From assembly GCA_024195585.1 (NCBI GenBank), contig SWBL01000084.1, forward strand, positions 62,001-126,000: a stretch of DNA of 64,000 bases, read 5' to 3'. The position numbers and the translations under genes are program-made. How positions within the stretch are numbered: the stretch's first letter is position 1; every line of letters starts with the position of its first letter. This document shows, piece after piece, positions 1 through 10,557 of this stretch. The DNA is from Aureobasidium sp. EXF-3400. Lineage: Eukaryota; Ascomycota; Dothideomycetes; Dothideales; Saccotheciaceae. The notes below the pieces were generated by a model. It saw nothing but the letters and a program-made list of their open reading frames with translations, searched no databases and was not told the origin of the DNA.

Positions 1-978
1 CAACTGGAAGAGCTATTATTGACCGGATATGTTGACTATCCGTTCCTTACTGTAGGACGCTCCATGATTCGCAACAAATTCCTCGAGCACTGCACTGGCT
101 TGCGCAAGCTTCATCTAGATGGTGGCGAAGGACTGTCTGCGGAAACCCTTACTCAGCTGTCTTGTCGAAATTCACTGGAAGTCCTTTACATAGATGGGTG
201 GCTCAGCGACTATGTCGGTGGCCAGCTTCAAGCACAACTGCTCTTCGCATCCTCCAGACCACACCCATTCCCAAGCATTCGAACCCTTTCCATACAAGGA
301 TTATCGTCGACTGTTATAACACTTCTTTCCGGCGCGCCAAGTACTCTACTCGATCTGGGACTCCAAGTTGACGACGACATCCACAGCATTTGCCCAACCA
401 TTAGCAGTCTTCCAAACCTTGTCCGCCTGAGCATTTCTTTCGATTTCCAGAGAGAACTCTTGCGCGAAGATCTGGACTTGATCTCGAATTTGTCCAAGCT
501 CGAGAAATGTCACATCGAGAGACGCGAGCCCGAACATTTGGTCGACAGGTCACATATAGTGTTCTTGGACGTTCCCTGGCTTACAGACGAATACTTCGAA
601 AGCTGGATTGCAAAATTTCCACAGATGCGCGATTTATGCCTGGCACTAAATAAATTTACACCCATCACACTTACCCAATCTTGTCTGCAATCTCTCATCA
701 AAAGTTGTCCACTATTGAAAAAGTGTCAACTGCTCTGGGAACATGACCTAGACACCTGGAGGAGCCTTGGGACGTTATGCTTTGACAAGCTCGAAATCCT
801 ACACCTTGGACGAGTCAAGGACCATGATCCTGACAGAAGCCAAGTAGTGATCAACGATATTGCCTTGAGAGATGTGAAGATGATCCGGACACTTGCTCCC
901 AAACTCAAAGTGTTAAGCATCAAGTCTGGACGCCTGCATGAGAGGAGTTTGACGGTTGCCTTCAGAGCAGGCACTTGA
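1..978 (+). CDS. Leucine-rich-repeat (F-box-like) protein, 5' end outside window
   Basis: The frame is open from the first base of the window and ends in TGA at 976-978, giving about 325 residues of C-terminal sequence with the start missing. The protein is built of irregular leucine-rich segments such as LRKLHLDGG, IRTLSIQGLS, LVRLSISFDF, LEILHLGRV and LKVLSIKSG, spaced roughly 25-50 residues apart, as in the ligand-recognition part of fungal F-box/LRR proteins. An F-box, if present, would lie upstream, so substrate-adaptor function for an SCF ubiquitin ligase is inference only. No intron is needed inside the visible part. It could equally be a plain LRR protein. Confidence 0.65.
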   Translation, partial: QLEELLLTGYVDYPFLTVGRSMIRNKFLEHCTGLRKLHLDGGEGLSAETLTQLSCRNSLEVLYIDGWLSDYVGGQLQAQLLFASSRPHPFPSIRTLSIQGLSSTVITLLSGAPSTLLDLGLQVDDDIHSICPTISSLPNLVRLSISFDFQRELLREDLDLISNLSKLEKCHIERREPEHLVDRSHIVFLDVPWLTDEYFESWIAKFPQMRDLCLALNKFTPITLTQSCLQSLIKSCPLLKKCQLLWEHDLDTWRSLGTLCFDKLEILHLGRVKDHDPDRSQVVINDIALRDVKMIRTLAPKLKVLSIKSGRLHERSLTVAFRAGT

Positions 979-1936
979 CTGTTTTTGCACCCTTTACCCT
1001 TAGCAGCTATACTCCTGTCTCTCATGACTTCTCGCCACTATTCGCAGTCCCGCTATTTTGCCATCGTTCGGTTGTTCAGAAGCAAGAGATCTTCTCTATC
1101 TTTGCTGTTACCGCCCACCTTCGCAATGCTCATCTTTGCTCTAGTGTAGATCAGTACCAGTCAAGTAGTCATGAATCACAACTCGCTATTAATGACTCCT
1201 CACCTCATGATGATGTACTTTAACAACTTGATCATTTTTCTGTATATTCTGTTGATTGAGAGCGAGGAAGGCGGAACTTCTCTAACACGCTTCTAACTGT
1301 TATGTTTCTCTGTTTGATCCCTTCTCTCAGATGCATCCGCACTAATGAGCGATGTGGTTCCTTCCGTCCTCTTGAACCTCTCATTTAAGCTCTGAGTAAG
1401 CAAAGTGTTTCCTCGAAATGTCGAACGGTTATTGTTTACAAGCTCTTCAATTTGTTCTGGTGCCCCGTGGTATGAGCATACACTGGTAATAGGTGTACTG
1501 CATGCTCCTCGCAACAATGTCGGTGGAGTTGGAGTTTACTCTTCGTTCTTCTTGACCAAAAGTTGTCCTCTTTCTGTGATGACAGTTCGACAAGCTTGTT
1601 ACTCGGTTACATATTCGTCCAGAAGGGAAAAAAAATGTCAGCCTATTTGAAGGTGAGATAGAGAGGAAAGGAACGATAAAAGAGAGTAGACGCGAGGATC
1701 ATGGTAGGAAAGGACAAGACAAAGTCAGTCAGAAGCAGTGAACAGCACATAAAAACTCGAAAGCAACCAGTCTTTATAGCAAACCAGTCATCAGACCAAA
1801 ATCCTCACTACCCAAACATCTAGTCAAACACCATGTTGATCAAACTACAAAAAGGGAAAAAAAGGCAAGCAAAAAGGCAAAGAAAAACACCTTCTTCCAT
1901 GTGCGTGAGTGTTTCACAGCCCGCGAAGCAAGGGAA
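979..1936. other. Intergenic, no gene seen
   Basis: Open frames here are short, lack conserved features and do not join across plausible introns. The stretch probably holds the 3' UTR of the LRR gene. A-rich runs lie near 1630 and 1850-1890; the T-run they make on the minus strand near 1881-1885 is the first possible RNA polymerase III stop after the tRNA-like locus. Confidence 0.5.
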
Positions 1937-2042
1937 CACCGTGAGCAGGAATTGAACCTGCGACCTTCCTCGGATTTTCTTGGCCCGTTACGTCCCACGT
2001 GCCAGAAACCTTTGAATGTGACAGCCAATACACCACCACAGC
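1937..2042 (-). pseudogene. tRNA-like sequence with intron-like insert, probably degenerate
   Basis: On the minus strand the sequence has a complete T-arm (GCAGG/CCTGC around TTCAATT), an acceptor stem that pairs with G-U wobbles (GCTGTGG with TCACGGT) and an A-box-like D-arm matching TRGYNNANNNGG. A TATA-like element lies about 35 bp upstream (2077-2082). The 106-nt span leaves about 34 nt beyond a mature tRNA, as if an intron were present. However, the anticodon stem does not pair properly (5' TTCAA against 3' GAGGA), position 33 is not T, and the nearest T-run is about 50 bp downstream. It resembles the tRNA at 28057-28181, so I read it as a decayed paralogue; an atypical functional tRNA is not excluded. 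Confidence 0.4.
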
Positions 2043-2704
2043 TTGTCTTGCTTGCAGTGTAACAAAGAGTTTGTAGATATACAGGTTGAGCATGATCGAG
2101 CGGCGATAATTGGTTGGTACCGTGGTGCGAGGTCCAGGCGGTTTGGTGAAGCTTCAACAGCTCTCGGGTCTGAAGACTGCGATATCGAAGAGCAAGTGAA
2201 TGATGGAGTCGTGATTTGGTTTCGGTATGCTTGTGTAGAGAGACCCTGGGACCTTTGGGCTGCGGTGGAGTTTGATCGAGCTGAGATTGCATTTTCCCCT
2301 CTGGGGCAGTGGAAGTTTTGGGGCTCGTTCGTCTGGCAATGTTTTTGTTTTGCTGTGTTGCGGCTGTTGGCCAGCTGGTGTATCATTCAAGCAAAATGAA
2401 TAAAGTCCTTGTGTGAGCTTGAAGCAGGTTGGCTTGTGAACGTGGCCTTAGCCGACGATGAAGAGAGAGTCGGCATCGGTATATCAGAGGTAGAGGCAGA
2501 GATTCAAACCAACACACTCGCGTTACTGCTCTTCTCAGTATGCTTCTTGTGCTCTTGCATCCAAACGTAGATGACGCCAAGGATGACAGTAGCAGTGGAT
2601 TCGATACAACCAGGCAAAATGATGGCAACGTAGGTTTACATGGGCGATAATCGAGACGAACGAGTCTCGGCTATATGTAGACGGCGGCATGTTCTTGTGG
2701 ATAA
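2043..2704. other. Intergenic, no gene seen
   Basis: Several overlapping short frames exist on both strands (for example 2043-2399 plus and 1840-2292 minus), but none has recognisable domains and they overlap the tRNA-like locus. Probably the 3' UTR and downstream flank of the minus-strand membrane-protein gene. Confidence 0.4.
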
Positions 2705-3481
2705 TCAGTGTCGAGAGCGGTATGGTCGCGAGCTCGCACGACGAGATCGCAGTCGTTGTCTTCTTGAGATATTCTCTGAATTTGCTGTATCCATCAAGGT
2801 CTGTTCTGGATCCAATTCATCACTCAGTGTCGAGGTTGGCCGCAATTCCTGCTCCTGCAGTGTCCCAATCACATCTTTGCCGGCGTCTTCCAAGATGATA
2901 GTTGTGTTGTTCGGACTAGACTCAGCCATTCCAATCCATTGACCAGCACCTTTCCAGACAGCAGCAGCGACTTTGGATCCGTAGTCGTAGTAACTTCCTC
3001 CTTCCGGATCAATGCTCACATCGTCGTAACTAGGAGCTGTGAATAAGAACTTGGTCGTAAATCCATAGAGAACAGTAGTCGCTATGATGAATGTGACGAA
3101 CAGAATAGCTCTCCTGGCAAGGCAATCGCACTTCATGGCCGCTTGAAGTTGTGTATGATAACTCCCTCTCCCCTAGCAGGAGAGAATGGATATAAGATCA
3201 GACCCACCTCGGCTTTGGACATTTTTAATTTGAAAGATCTGTTTGATTGCAATGCCCCAGAGTCCGTGTTCAGGAGATGGAGTCATTGCACCAAAAATAA
3301 TAGCGCAGGCAGAAAGTGGAAAGAATGCGAGATTGCGAGCTGAGAAAGGGCTGGAGTTTATGTATTGTTGAACTGCTGCATAAGATGATGCATAAAACGA
3401 CGCATAACCCAGAGTGGAAAGTGGCGCGATGACGTCGATGACGCTGCTCTCGATTTCATAGGTATCAATAAAGGTGACCAT
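2705..3481 (-). CDS. Small predicted membrane protein, two exons
   Basis: Model: exon 1 3481-3218, intron 3217-3142 (donor GTGGGT, acceptor CAAG), exon 2 3141-2705; the phase-1 junction restores one frame of 233 aa. Exon 1 carries a hydrophobic stretch around NLAFFPLSACAIIFGAM. Exon 2 begins just before a strong membrane segment (AILFVTFIIATTVLYGFTT), followed by an acidic, Asn/Ser/Thr-rich region and an Arg-rich tail. I do not recognise the family. The start codon is only 84 bp from the divergent CsbD-like start. Phase agreement and the membrane segment support a real gene, but the true start could be internal or lie in another exon. Confidence 0.5.
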
Positions 3482-3565
3482 CTCACTCTTCTCTTACTCC
3501 TACAATATCTTTGCATTCACCAAGCAAGCAACACTTGAACTACAAACACACATACCACATACACA
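3482..3565. promoter_or_regulatory. Very short divergent promoter/leader
   Basis: Only 84 bp separate the two start codons. The plus strand has a CT-rich run near 3482-3500 followed by an A/C-rich leader, the usual look of a fungal transcription start and 5' UTR for the CsbD-like gene. Transcripts of the minus-strand gene would then start inside or antisense to the CsbD-like gene. Confidence 0.4.
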
Positions 3566-3901
3566 ATGTCGGACAACACTCAACAACAGCCCAGCCTCAT
3601 CGGCGGCCACGCCCAATACGTCAAGGGCGCAGCAGAGGCAAGCCATTTCCAATTTCCAATCACTCTTATAGCTCGTATCTGACATCCATCCCAGGGCGTC
3701 ATTGGCAGCGTAACCGGCAACGCAGCATGGCAACAAAGTGGCGAGACCGCCAAGCAAGGCGGCATCGACGCCATGAAGGCCGCGTCCGAGAACCGCGACC
3801 CCGCCACTGACGGCTACGGCAAGGTCGAGGAGGTTGCTGGAAAACTCTCTGGCTGTGAGGGTATGGAGAAGGAGGGTGCCATGTCGGCCAAGAAGGACTA
3901 A
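3566..3901 (+). CDS. CsbD-like stress protein (fungal mismatch/cruciform-binding family)
   Basis: Exons 3566-3637 and 3695-3901 encode 92 aa. The junction is phase 0 and uses a GC donor (GCAAGC) with branch CTGAC and acceptor CCAG; a GT donor inside exon 1 would delete the conserved YVKGAAE segment. The spliced protein has the family pattern: HAQYVKGAAE joined to GVIGSVTGNAAW, QQSGE, and repeated GKVEEVAGKLSG-type turns ending in KKD. Family members are small, hydrophilic and often abundant; bacterial CsbD is stress-induced, and fungal members are annotated as mismatched-base-pair and cruciform DNA recognition proteins. Biochemical function here is inferred from family only. Confidence 0.85.
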
Positions 3902-5152
3902 ACATCCAAGAAGAAGAGCTATGAAGAGAGGCAGGGTTGTAAGATAATCACACCCTTCTGTTACGAGGACGAAGTCATGAAACCAGCATATGCATTGTCG
4001 ACAAGACCTACAAACTGCGCCCTCTGTGTGATGCTGCAACAAGAAAAGAGCAATGTTTCTCTGGCGGAGGAAGTAGTTCAACAAAGATAGGTAGGGATGA
4101 GTGTGCAGGTCAGAATGCTGCTCCTCTTGCCTCTTTGCTCGTGCCCCATAGTCCATACCTTAACCATAAGCCAAACCTCGATTCGTCTCGACAGGAACCC
4201 CTGCATGCCATTTATCCGCCTTCAGCAAAACATGAAGGAAACACAACCAGCTTCTCTCTTCTGAACAGAGTATGTTTGCGATCAGTGGAGATGGTTGATA
4301 TCGTGGGGTGATTCTGACACTGTGCCTGTTGTGGGCTGTCACATTCACCAGTTTCAGAAAGTCCCGTTACTGCAGGGGTCGATTGCAAGCATGCTTCTAG
4401 AAAACGCAGATTTTGTTGAACCGCGTGCTCGTTCCCATGTGTCAAAAGCGCAGGTACAAACAGTATGCAGGGCAAAAGGGCAAGATTCAGGAGGCTGACA
4501 GAGCCAAGCTTCTGTGGGGGCGATGGTGTGTTTCAGTAGGCTGATGAACAAAGCATGGACCATTTTTGCGTATACAAGTCCTCGATAGTCCTCGATACTT
4601 GAAGTACCTATACTTTGGCATGTGATTGTGGATACAGGCGTTCTAGAAAGACAAGGGGCTTGAAAGGACGCATGGAACTTGAATGTGTGAAGAACAAGCC
4701 TTGTAAGCGGTCTGTTTCATGTTTCTGCTCTGAAGGCTTGAAGAACGCATCCGTGACTAGAGATTCAGAGGCCGGCACCATCATGGGGTTGAGACGCGGA
4801 CTCCACCTCAGTGATCGATTGTACAGAGCGTACGCGTTTGAGCGGTAGACGTGTGTCTTTGCGTCGGTACGGGATGGTGTGATATGGGCGAAACGGGTGG
4901 CAGACGATGGAGTAGATGAGGTGTTTCGTGTGAACTTGTTTGACTTGTTAAACTTGTGTCAGATCTAGATCTTGATCATCTATGAAGCAGTAGACATGCT
5001 CGTTCGTCACCAAAGGACGAAACCAGAAAGAACAGCAGAAATCTCAAAAGTTGCACCCACATCGCTCCATGCCCAAAACGCCAGAATGCTCATGTCAGCC
5101 CGAAGAGACGTAGCCAGGCTTGTCGGGAATCAAACAAGAAAACAGATTTTCA
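3902..5152. other. Intergenic, no gene seen
   Basis: About 1.25 kb between the CsbD-like gene and the 3' end of the carrier gene. Open frames are under 90 codons, overlap on both strands and show no domains. It should contain the 3' UTRs of two convergent genes; nothing else is evident. Confidence 0.5.
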
Positions 5153-6356
5153 TCAAATGCCAAGTGCAAGCTTGGCCCTCTCATAGGCGAAGAAACTGGT
5201 AGCGACCATGGGGATGACTTTGATGTAACCGACACCTAGACCTACAAAGAAGCCTTTGAAGCCAGTGTCGCGGTAGATGCGTCCAGCAACTTCCATCATG
5301 CCCAAGCGATGGCCATCACCAACCACGCCACCTACTTGCATGCGTCTTCGTATGACTTCTAGCGGGTATGACACGGTTTGCGACACAAAACCAGCGAATC
5401 CACCAGTTGCGAGTTCTGCCCAGTACTTGAGCGGCACGGGCTTGTTAGGATCGCGCTTGGTCGATGATTCGGACGCGGATAGTGTAGTGTATTTTGCTAT
5501 GCGTGGATGTCGCATCAGATCGCCGGCTGTGTCGTGGGTGAGGAAAGAACAGCCGGCGTAGGGGAGCATGCCCCAGATGGTAGGTGTGAAGCCTCTGAAG
5601 AAGTTCACCATGCCCGAGGCCGGTGTGGCTCTGTTCAAAGCAGCAGAGGTAGCGGATATTGATGAGGTAGCGGCCCGGGTGACTGAGGACGTGTCTACAT
5701 GTTGTGTAGTTGAGCCGACAGGTGGTGGGCGTTCGTGGTAGATTGTTTTACAGATTTCTCTCAGACTAGTCTTGTGGTGTGTTTTTGTCTCAAAAGCCAA
5801 TCGCACGCGGATAACTTCAAGCGGGTAGGTGAAGCAGACGGAGATGGTGCCGGCCAAGCTGCCACTGAGGAGTCGGCGGATGGGCGTCTCTTTGTCTTTG
5901 GTAGGGATCATGACGGCGCGGATCTGCTCATAGGCGAGGAACTTGATACCAGCGTAGGGAAAGATACGGAGCAAAGTTGCTGAATGGCCACGAAAGAGAC
6001 CTCGCGTGCCCTCGTTGGTTTGAATGTCGCGCATGGCTCGGAAGAAGCCAAACCATGAGCCTGTGTACTTTGCATATTGGGGACTTGAAGCCTGGAAGAG
6101 GATCTTGACGCGATCTAGCGGACCTACTACAGTCTTTGCCTGTACAATGTGTGAGTAGTTGGCAACAAATAGGCGGGTGAAAATGACGTACGGCGCATCC
6201 GGCTATGCCACCGGCCAAACCGCTGCGCAGGATATAGTCCCAGCTCTGCTTGTTGACATTTGATTTTTTCTGAGGTGAGGAGGAGGGTGTCATGCGGCGT
6301 GAGTCCATTGTGTGTTCGGGGGCATGGTTGCCGCTGATGGCGAGGCTCGCCGGCAT
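5153..6356 (-). CDS. LEU5: Mitochondrial carrier, Leu5/SLC25A16-42 type (CoA transport)
   Basis: Exons 6356-6192 and 6139-5153 give 383 aa; the 52-nt intron (donor GTACGT, acceptor ACAG) sits at phase 0 after GGIAGCA, and the next exon opens with AKTVVGPLDRVKI, completing the first carrier signature PxDxxK/R. Three solcar repeats follow, with signatures PLDRVK, PLEVIR and PLEVIRR. The segment GHSATLLRIFPYAGIKF is characteristic of the Leu5/Graves-disease-carrier branch, which in yeast supplies coenzyme A to the mitochondrial matrix. A Ser/Thr-rich insert of about 50 residues lies in repeat 2. An in-frame TTG precedes the chosen ATG. Expected location: inner mitochondrial membrane. Confidence 0.9.
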
Positions 6357-6925
6357 CAATTCAAAAGATGTTGTTCTTCGTCTTGCGGGGTGTGGGCAGT
6401 CATTCAGCAGCGGCCAGTTCTGAGTGGGCTAGTTGAATTCTGGGTCTTTCGAGTCAGGCGCAGATGAGAGTAGACTGCGCGACAGTAAACAGGTAGAGAT
6501 GCGGCACGTGAGATGAGTGGATAATAGGTAGTACTAGGTATGCACTGAAGCAGAGATGATGACCAGAGACTTTGGTGTGTGGAGAGAGAAAGTGACGATT
6601 GCCGAGGTTCCTGCCGTTTGTCTCCCGTCTCGACCCAATTCTAGGCCCCGACACTGAAAGTCCTCCACAGAGCCGCTCCTGCTTGCAACAACCACCAATT
6701 GTCCAATTGTCGAACTGCCAGCATCCATCAAGCTTCAATTTTCATCCTTGTCCAGACTTGCATCCGCATCGGCCCTTCATCTGTCGCTGTTTTTGGTGCT
6801 GCGCTGCACTGTATGGGACATTGTCGCTTCTGTCTTTGGGTAGCTTTGACTTCGTTTCCACTACTCCGAGTATAAGCACCATTTCTCCTCTACATCCCAG
6901 AGAACATTAGGAGAACGTGCTTCAT
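6357..6925. promoter_or_regulatory. Divergent intergenic region, carrier / methyltransferase
   Basis: About 570 bp between two outward-facing starts, so it must hold both promoters. No convincing TATA element; the side next to 6926 is CT-rich. Open frames here are unsupported. Confidence 0.45.
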
Positions 6926-8452
6926 ATGTTGCCCTCGACAGGCAGTCCATCAGAGAAGCAGTCCAACACTTGCGCTCGGTCATCAAGCCCATCGTCGCCG
7001 TCGTCATGCATCCTATATTCAACAGACAGGGTCGCCCTGATTGTAAGTTGAGCTGAAGGTACAGACATCACGACTACTACCAGTGCTTTGTCTCATTCCG
7101 TACACAAGGCCCACAGCGTCATATCCTGTGTATTGGAACACCGCCTAGGATGGCGCCTCGCCATGTTCTTCCGCAATCAACTCTGTGAGATCATGCTAAT
7201 TGTGCCTTCGCTTTAGGATATACCAACTTCCATCGCCAATGCCCAGCAAAACTCTTCTCGGCACTCAACCTCATCTCTTATCTCGTGCAATCCTCGAACC
7301 ACTCCTTATCCAAGTCATGAACCAAAGTCTGAAGCTGCGCGTTCCAAGTTGCGTCAAAAGATGGCCACTGAACATGATGATCTGTATGCGCAACTAATCT
7401 CTTCTGCTCTGGCTACCATTCGCCAAAACTACACCGGTCCTTGGTTGCTACCGCGTACTGTTGTTTCGCAAGCAGAACCTCCCCTGCCACATAAACGCAG
7501 ATACGACACCACGTCTGACGCTGAGTCAGTCAGAGATGATCTACTACAACAGCTTTCATCCGATACCACAAGCTCACATACCTTCCGCTGGAGACATATC
7601 GATGATCAGCAGCGCACGGGTGAACCCCTGCTTGAAACATCCTCTCGGCCGAAGTACCTGTACAATCCGTCAAATGTTGCTCGTATGCTTGACATAACCT
7701 CAACCTCGATTGACACCCCTGTCAGCTTTTGCATTCCGCCAGGGGCTGCCTTCTATCTCGGCGATTGCTCAAATTCGCGCTCCTTCCATCTGGCCGTTAA
7801 ACATGTCGCCGAGCAACTCGACACACCGCGACAATTTGACGTGATTGTCATGGATCCTCCCTGGCCTAACGCTTCTGTCAGGCGCACCGAGAAGTCAGGA
7901 AGATCAGCCTACCAAGTTTCCCCTACCGTCTGGGATGTTAGGCAACTAATTTTCGAGATGGACATTGATGTTCTCCTGGCCAACGAAGGTGTGATAGCCA
8001 TTTGGATCACCAACAAACCAGCGGTCCGCGATCTTGTACTTGGCGAAGACGGGCTATTTGACAGTTGGGACGTGCAGCTGGAAGAAGAATGGTTGTGGAT
8101 CAAGACAACAACCGAGGGTGAGCCCGTCTCATCTCTGGATGCTCTGTGGAGGAAACCCTATGAAGTGCTCCTTGTCGGGCGAAAACACGACCCAAGGAGG
8201 AGTGATCAACATGTCAAGTTAACCGACACTTCCAAGGTCGAACGAAGGGTGATAGTCGGTCTTGCTGATCTGCACTCTCGGAAGCCTTGCTTGGAATCCC
8301 TGTTTAGACGGTTCGCGATCAGCGCAACGTCAACATCAACAAAACAACGCATTCTCGAGTGCTTTGCGAGATATCTTGTGAGTGGTTGGTGGTCGTGGGG
8401 CAACCAGGTGCTCAAGTTCAATCATACCGACTGTTGGCAATCTAAATCATAG
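6926..8452 (+). CDS. MT-A70 family adenine-N6 methyltransferase, METTL4-like
   Basis: Exons 6926-7042 and 7217-8452 encode 450 aa. The 174-nt intron (GTAAGT...TTTAG, phase 0) joins CILYSTDRVALI to DIPTSIANAQ, a segment conserved at the N-terminus of fungal homologues. The catalytic DPPW motif is in VMDPPWPNASVRR (about residue 210), followed by the strand/helix pattern GVIAIWITNKP and the EEEWLWIKTT and KPYEVLLVGR motifs, the order seen in METTL4 rather than METTL3 or METTL14. Family members modify adenine N6 in RNA (U2 snRNA cap-adjacent) or, more debatably, DNA. Substrate here is unknown. The intron is longer than most in this window. Confidence 0.88.
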
Positions 8453-10107
8453 ATCTTGCCAAGAGTCACATTTCGTATCATTTCTAAAAGCATCATCACC
8501 CGTCACCAGATAATTATGGATCACGACACGAGCATACGAGCTTCCTTTACGACCCTATCCAAAGCATCTCGCCTTTTGGACATTTTCGCCAAGCTCTAAA
8601 TCTTACTAGATCTCCTAGCCCAAGCTCCGGCATGGGTCCGAATCCTCAGGGTGTGCAGAGTTACATTTGATGTGCTCAACATCTTTTCTGGTGGTCAGCT
8701 TCTGCTATCTGCTGGCCTATCGCACTTCTAACGCTTGAATTGCGACTCCACCTCCCTATCTCGTTCATGTATGCCCGAAACAACCGAGCTCTGACGATAG
8801 CGTCATCGCTTTCGAATGTAGGCATTTGACACGACACTGCCGGTAGCTGTTGGATTTATTATACCTTTTGCAAAGTGCTGGTATGCTGATCCAGTAGAAC
8901 TCCCATGGTGTGGATGTCGTCAATCTGCGTCGTGATAGGTTTTTACGGCCCGCCAGCCGTGTTAGGCTCAACAAATAATTCCTACTACAGGCGGCATGAT
9001 GGCATCTGATGATATTTGAAGCATCAAATTCTGCGGAGAGTATCCACAAGAACGTGGACCCTATGACGACACAGGCAATTTTCATGTGAAAGTTGCAAGC
9101 AGTCCTCGGGATTGTCTTGGTCCGACTAAATCCCGTCACGAGAAAGGTCGTTACGTTGGAGCTTGGCCGACTTAGCCCGTTGATCCCAACCTCTCAAGCA
9201 ATGCCATTTCCCTGCATCTTCCGAAGGAGATGATGCCGCCCAGCCGGCTGTAAGAGCTCGACGACCAGCCCTGTACTCCACCATTGTCTGATATCGCTCA
9301 AGAGGAGATTGCACGTTAGGCGTCGCATCAAGGAAGGATGTGTGACAGGGGCCCAATGGTAGCAACCAGCTTGAAACACGAGTCAGAAACACAACAAACA
9401 GAGGCAGTCAGCCAGTTGTGCTTCGAGACCTCAACTTCTAGATGTGAAGTTTCATGGAGCAAAGGATCGCGACCTCAGTAGCCCTTCCGAAACGAATTGG
9501 ACCCTTTCTCCTGCAGCGGCGCAGCAAAAATGGGCCCTGTTTTTTCGTGCAAAGTCTGAGATCTGGTCGCATTGTTTAACCTCGCTGCGGAAATACGCAA
9601 GCCGAACACATAGCCGAACTGGTCTGCTAGCCACAAGTGGATCAAGTGTGCCAAGTCACGAGGCTCAAAACGGCTAGCTGTGCTTGAGGGTACGCTTATT
9701 ATTCAGTGCTCACACCGCTGGGCCGTCTATGACTCTCCAACACCGAGGAAGGCCCACCACATCTCGGGACGATGAATCGAAATATACACTGGCGGTCGCA
9801 GCGCCCTCCTAGCGCTCCTTGACAGTGTGGAGATTTCAGCCAACCACGTAGCTGTTTGTTTGCCGGGTACCTTAACTATTAACGTCAATCTACCGGGTCG
9901 TGTCCTCAGAACTACAAGAAGGCCAGAGCACCCCCCCCACCTTAGTTTCTGGAACACGCCCATACAACTTGACACCTTCGCATACCGTCTGGATTACGGT
10001 ACAGCAGTAGCTTAGCAGCAGCCTCTCACCTCGCCTCTCCACCTCAACCAACTCCTCAACCTCCTCACAACCCTACATGTATAAGGCTGGCTGCTCTGCA
10101 CTGTACA
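8453..10107. other. Gene-poor stretch, no gene seen
   Basis: About 1.65 kb with no coding frame over 125 codons and no domain. A C-run lies near 9932-9940. The proximal part must hold the 3' UTR of the methyltransferase and the distal CT-rich part the leader of the next gene. Non-coding RNA is possible but nothing in the sequence shows it. Confidence 0.45.
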
Positions 10108-10557
10108 ATGTCGACCTCTACTACCTCTTCCGCACGTTCCACAACTCCTAGTTGCTCGTCGAACCCCACCCAGCCGATCCAGATTGGTTTCTCTTCGTCG
10201 TCGTCAACCATGACTAGACCTCGCAACACCAGCGATGCTTCCATCCTCTTTGGCAGCCCTTCCCCTAATGGACCTGCTGCTTTCCCTTCTTGGAAACTTG
10301 CTCGCCCTCAGCTTCCTCAAGGCCCCGCCAGCTCCTACATCAGCGACGAGGATCTCTTTGGCGATGATGAGGTCGCTTACCTCGACGAGGCACCCGAGCC
10401 CCCTAGAACTGCCGAACAATGGATGACCTCCAAGCGTGGCATGGCCATGGCTGCAAACGCAAGCCTGGTAACTCTCGACAGCAGCTGCGAGAGCTACAAC
10501 AGCTTTGGTTTCAGCAATGGCTACACGCCTAGCAAGCCCATCATGATGAAGAAATAG
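10108..10557 (+). CDS. Conserved-looking small Ser/Thr-rich protein, unknown function
   Basis: A single exon of 149 aa starting at an ATG preceded by a CT-rich leader. The N-terminus (about residues 1-45) is almost only Ser, Thr and Pro. A compact acidic motif SYISDEDLFGDDE lies near residue 73, followed by PPRTAEQWMTSKRG and a Ser/Asn/Tyr-rich tail ending KPIMMKK. No membrane segment or signal peptide. The acidic motif next to a basic/aromatic segment looks like a short linear binding region in an otherwise disordered protein, but I do not recognise the family. Codon use is C-ending and strong, unlike the shadow frames nearby, which supports a real gene. Confidence 0.65.
   Translation: MSTSTTSSARSTTPSCSSNPTQPIQIGFSSSSSTMTRPRNTSDASILFGSPSPNGPAAFPSWKLARPQLPQGPASSYISDEDLFGDDEVAYLDEAPEPPRTAEQWMTSKRGMAMAANASLVTLDSSCESYNSFGFSNGYTPSKPIMMKK

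Noticed and set aside
1840..2399. Overlapping 118-150-codon frames on both strands
   Set aside because: They overlap the tRNA-like locus and each other, and have no domain or splice support.
3500..4156. 218-codon minus-strand frame
   Set aside because: It is antisense to the CsbD-like gene, whose spliced product is recognisable; the Leu/Ala-rich translation is a by-product of that gene's codon use.
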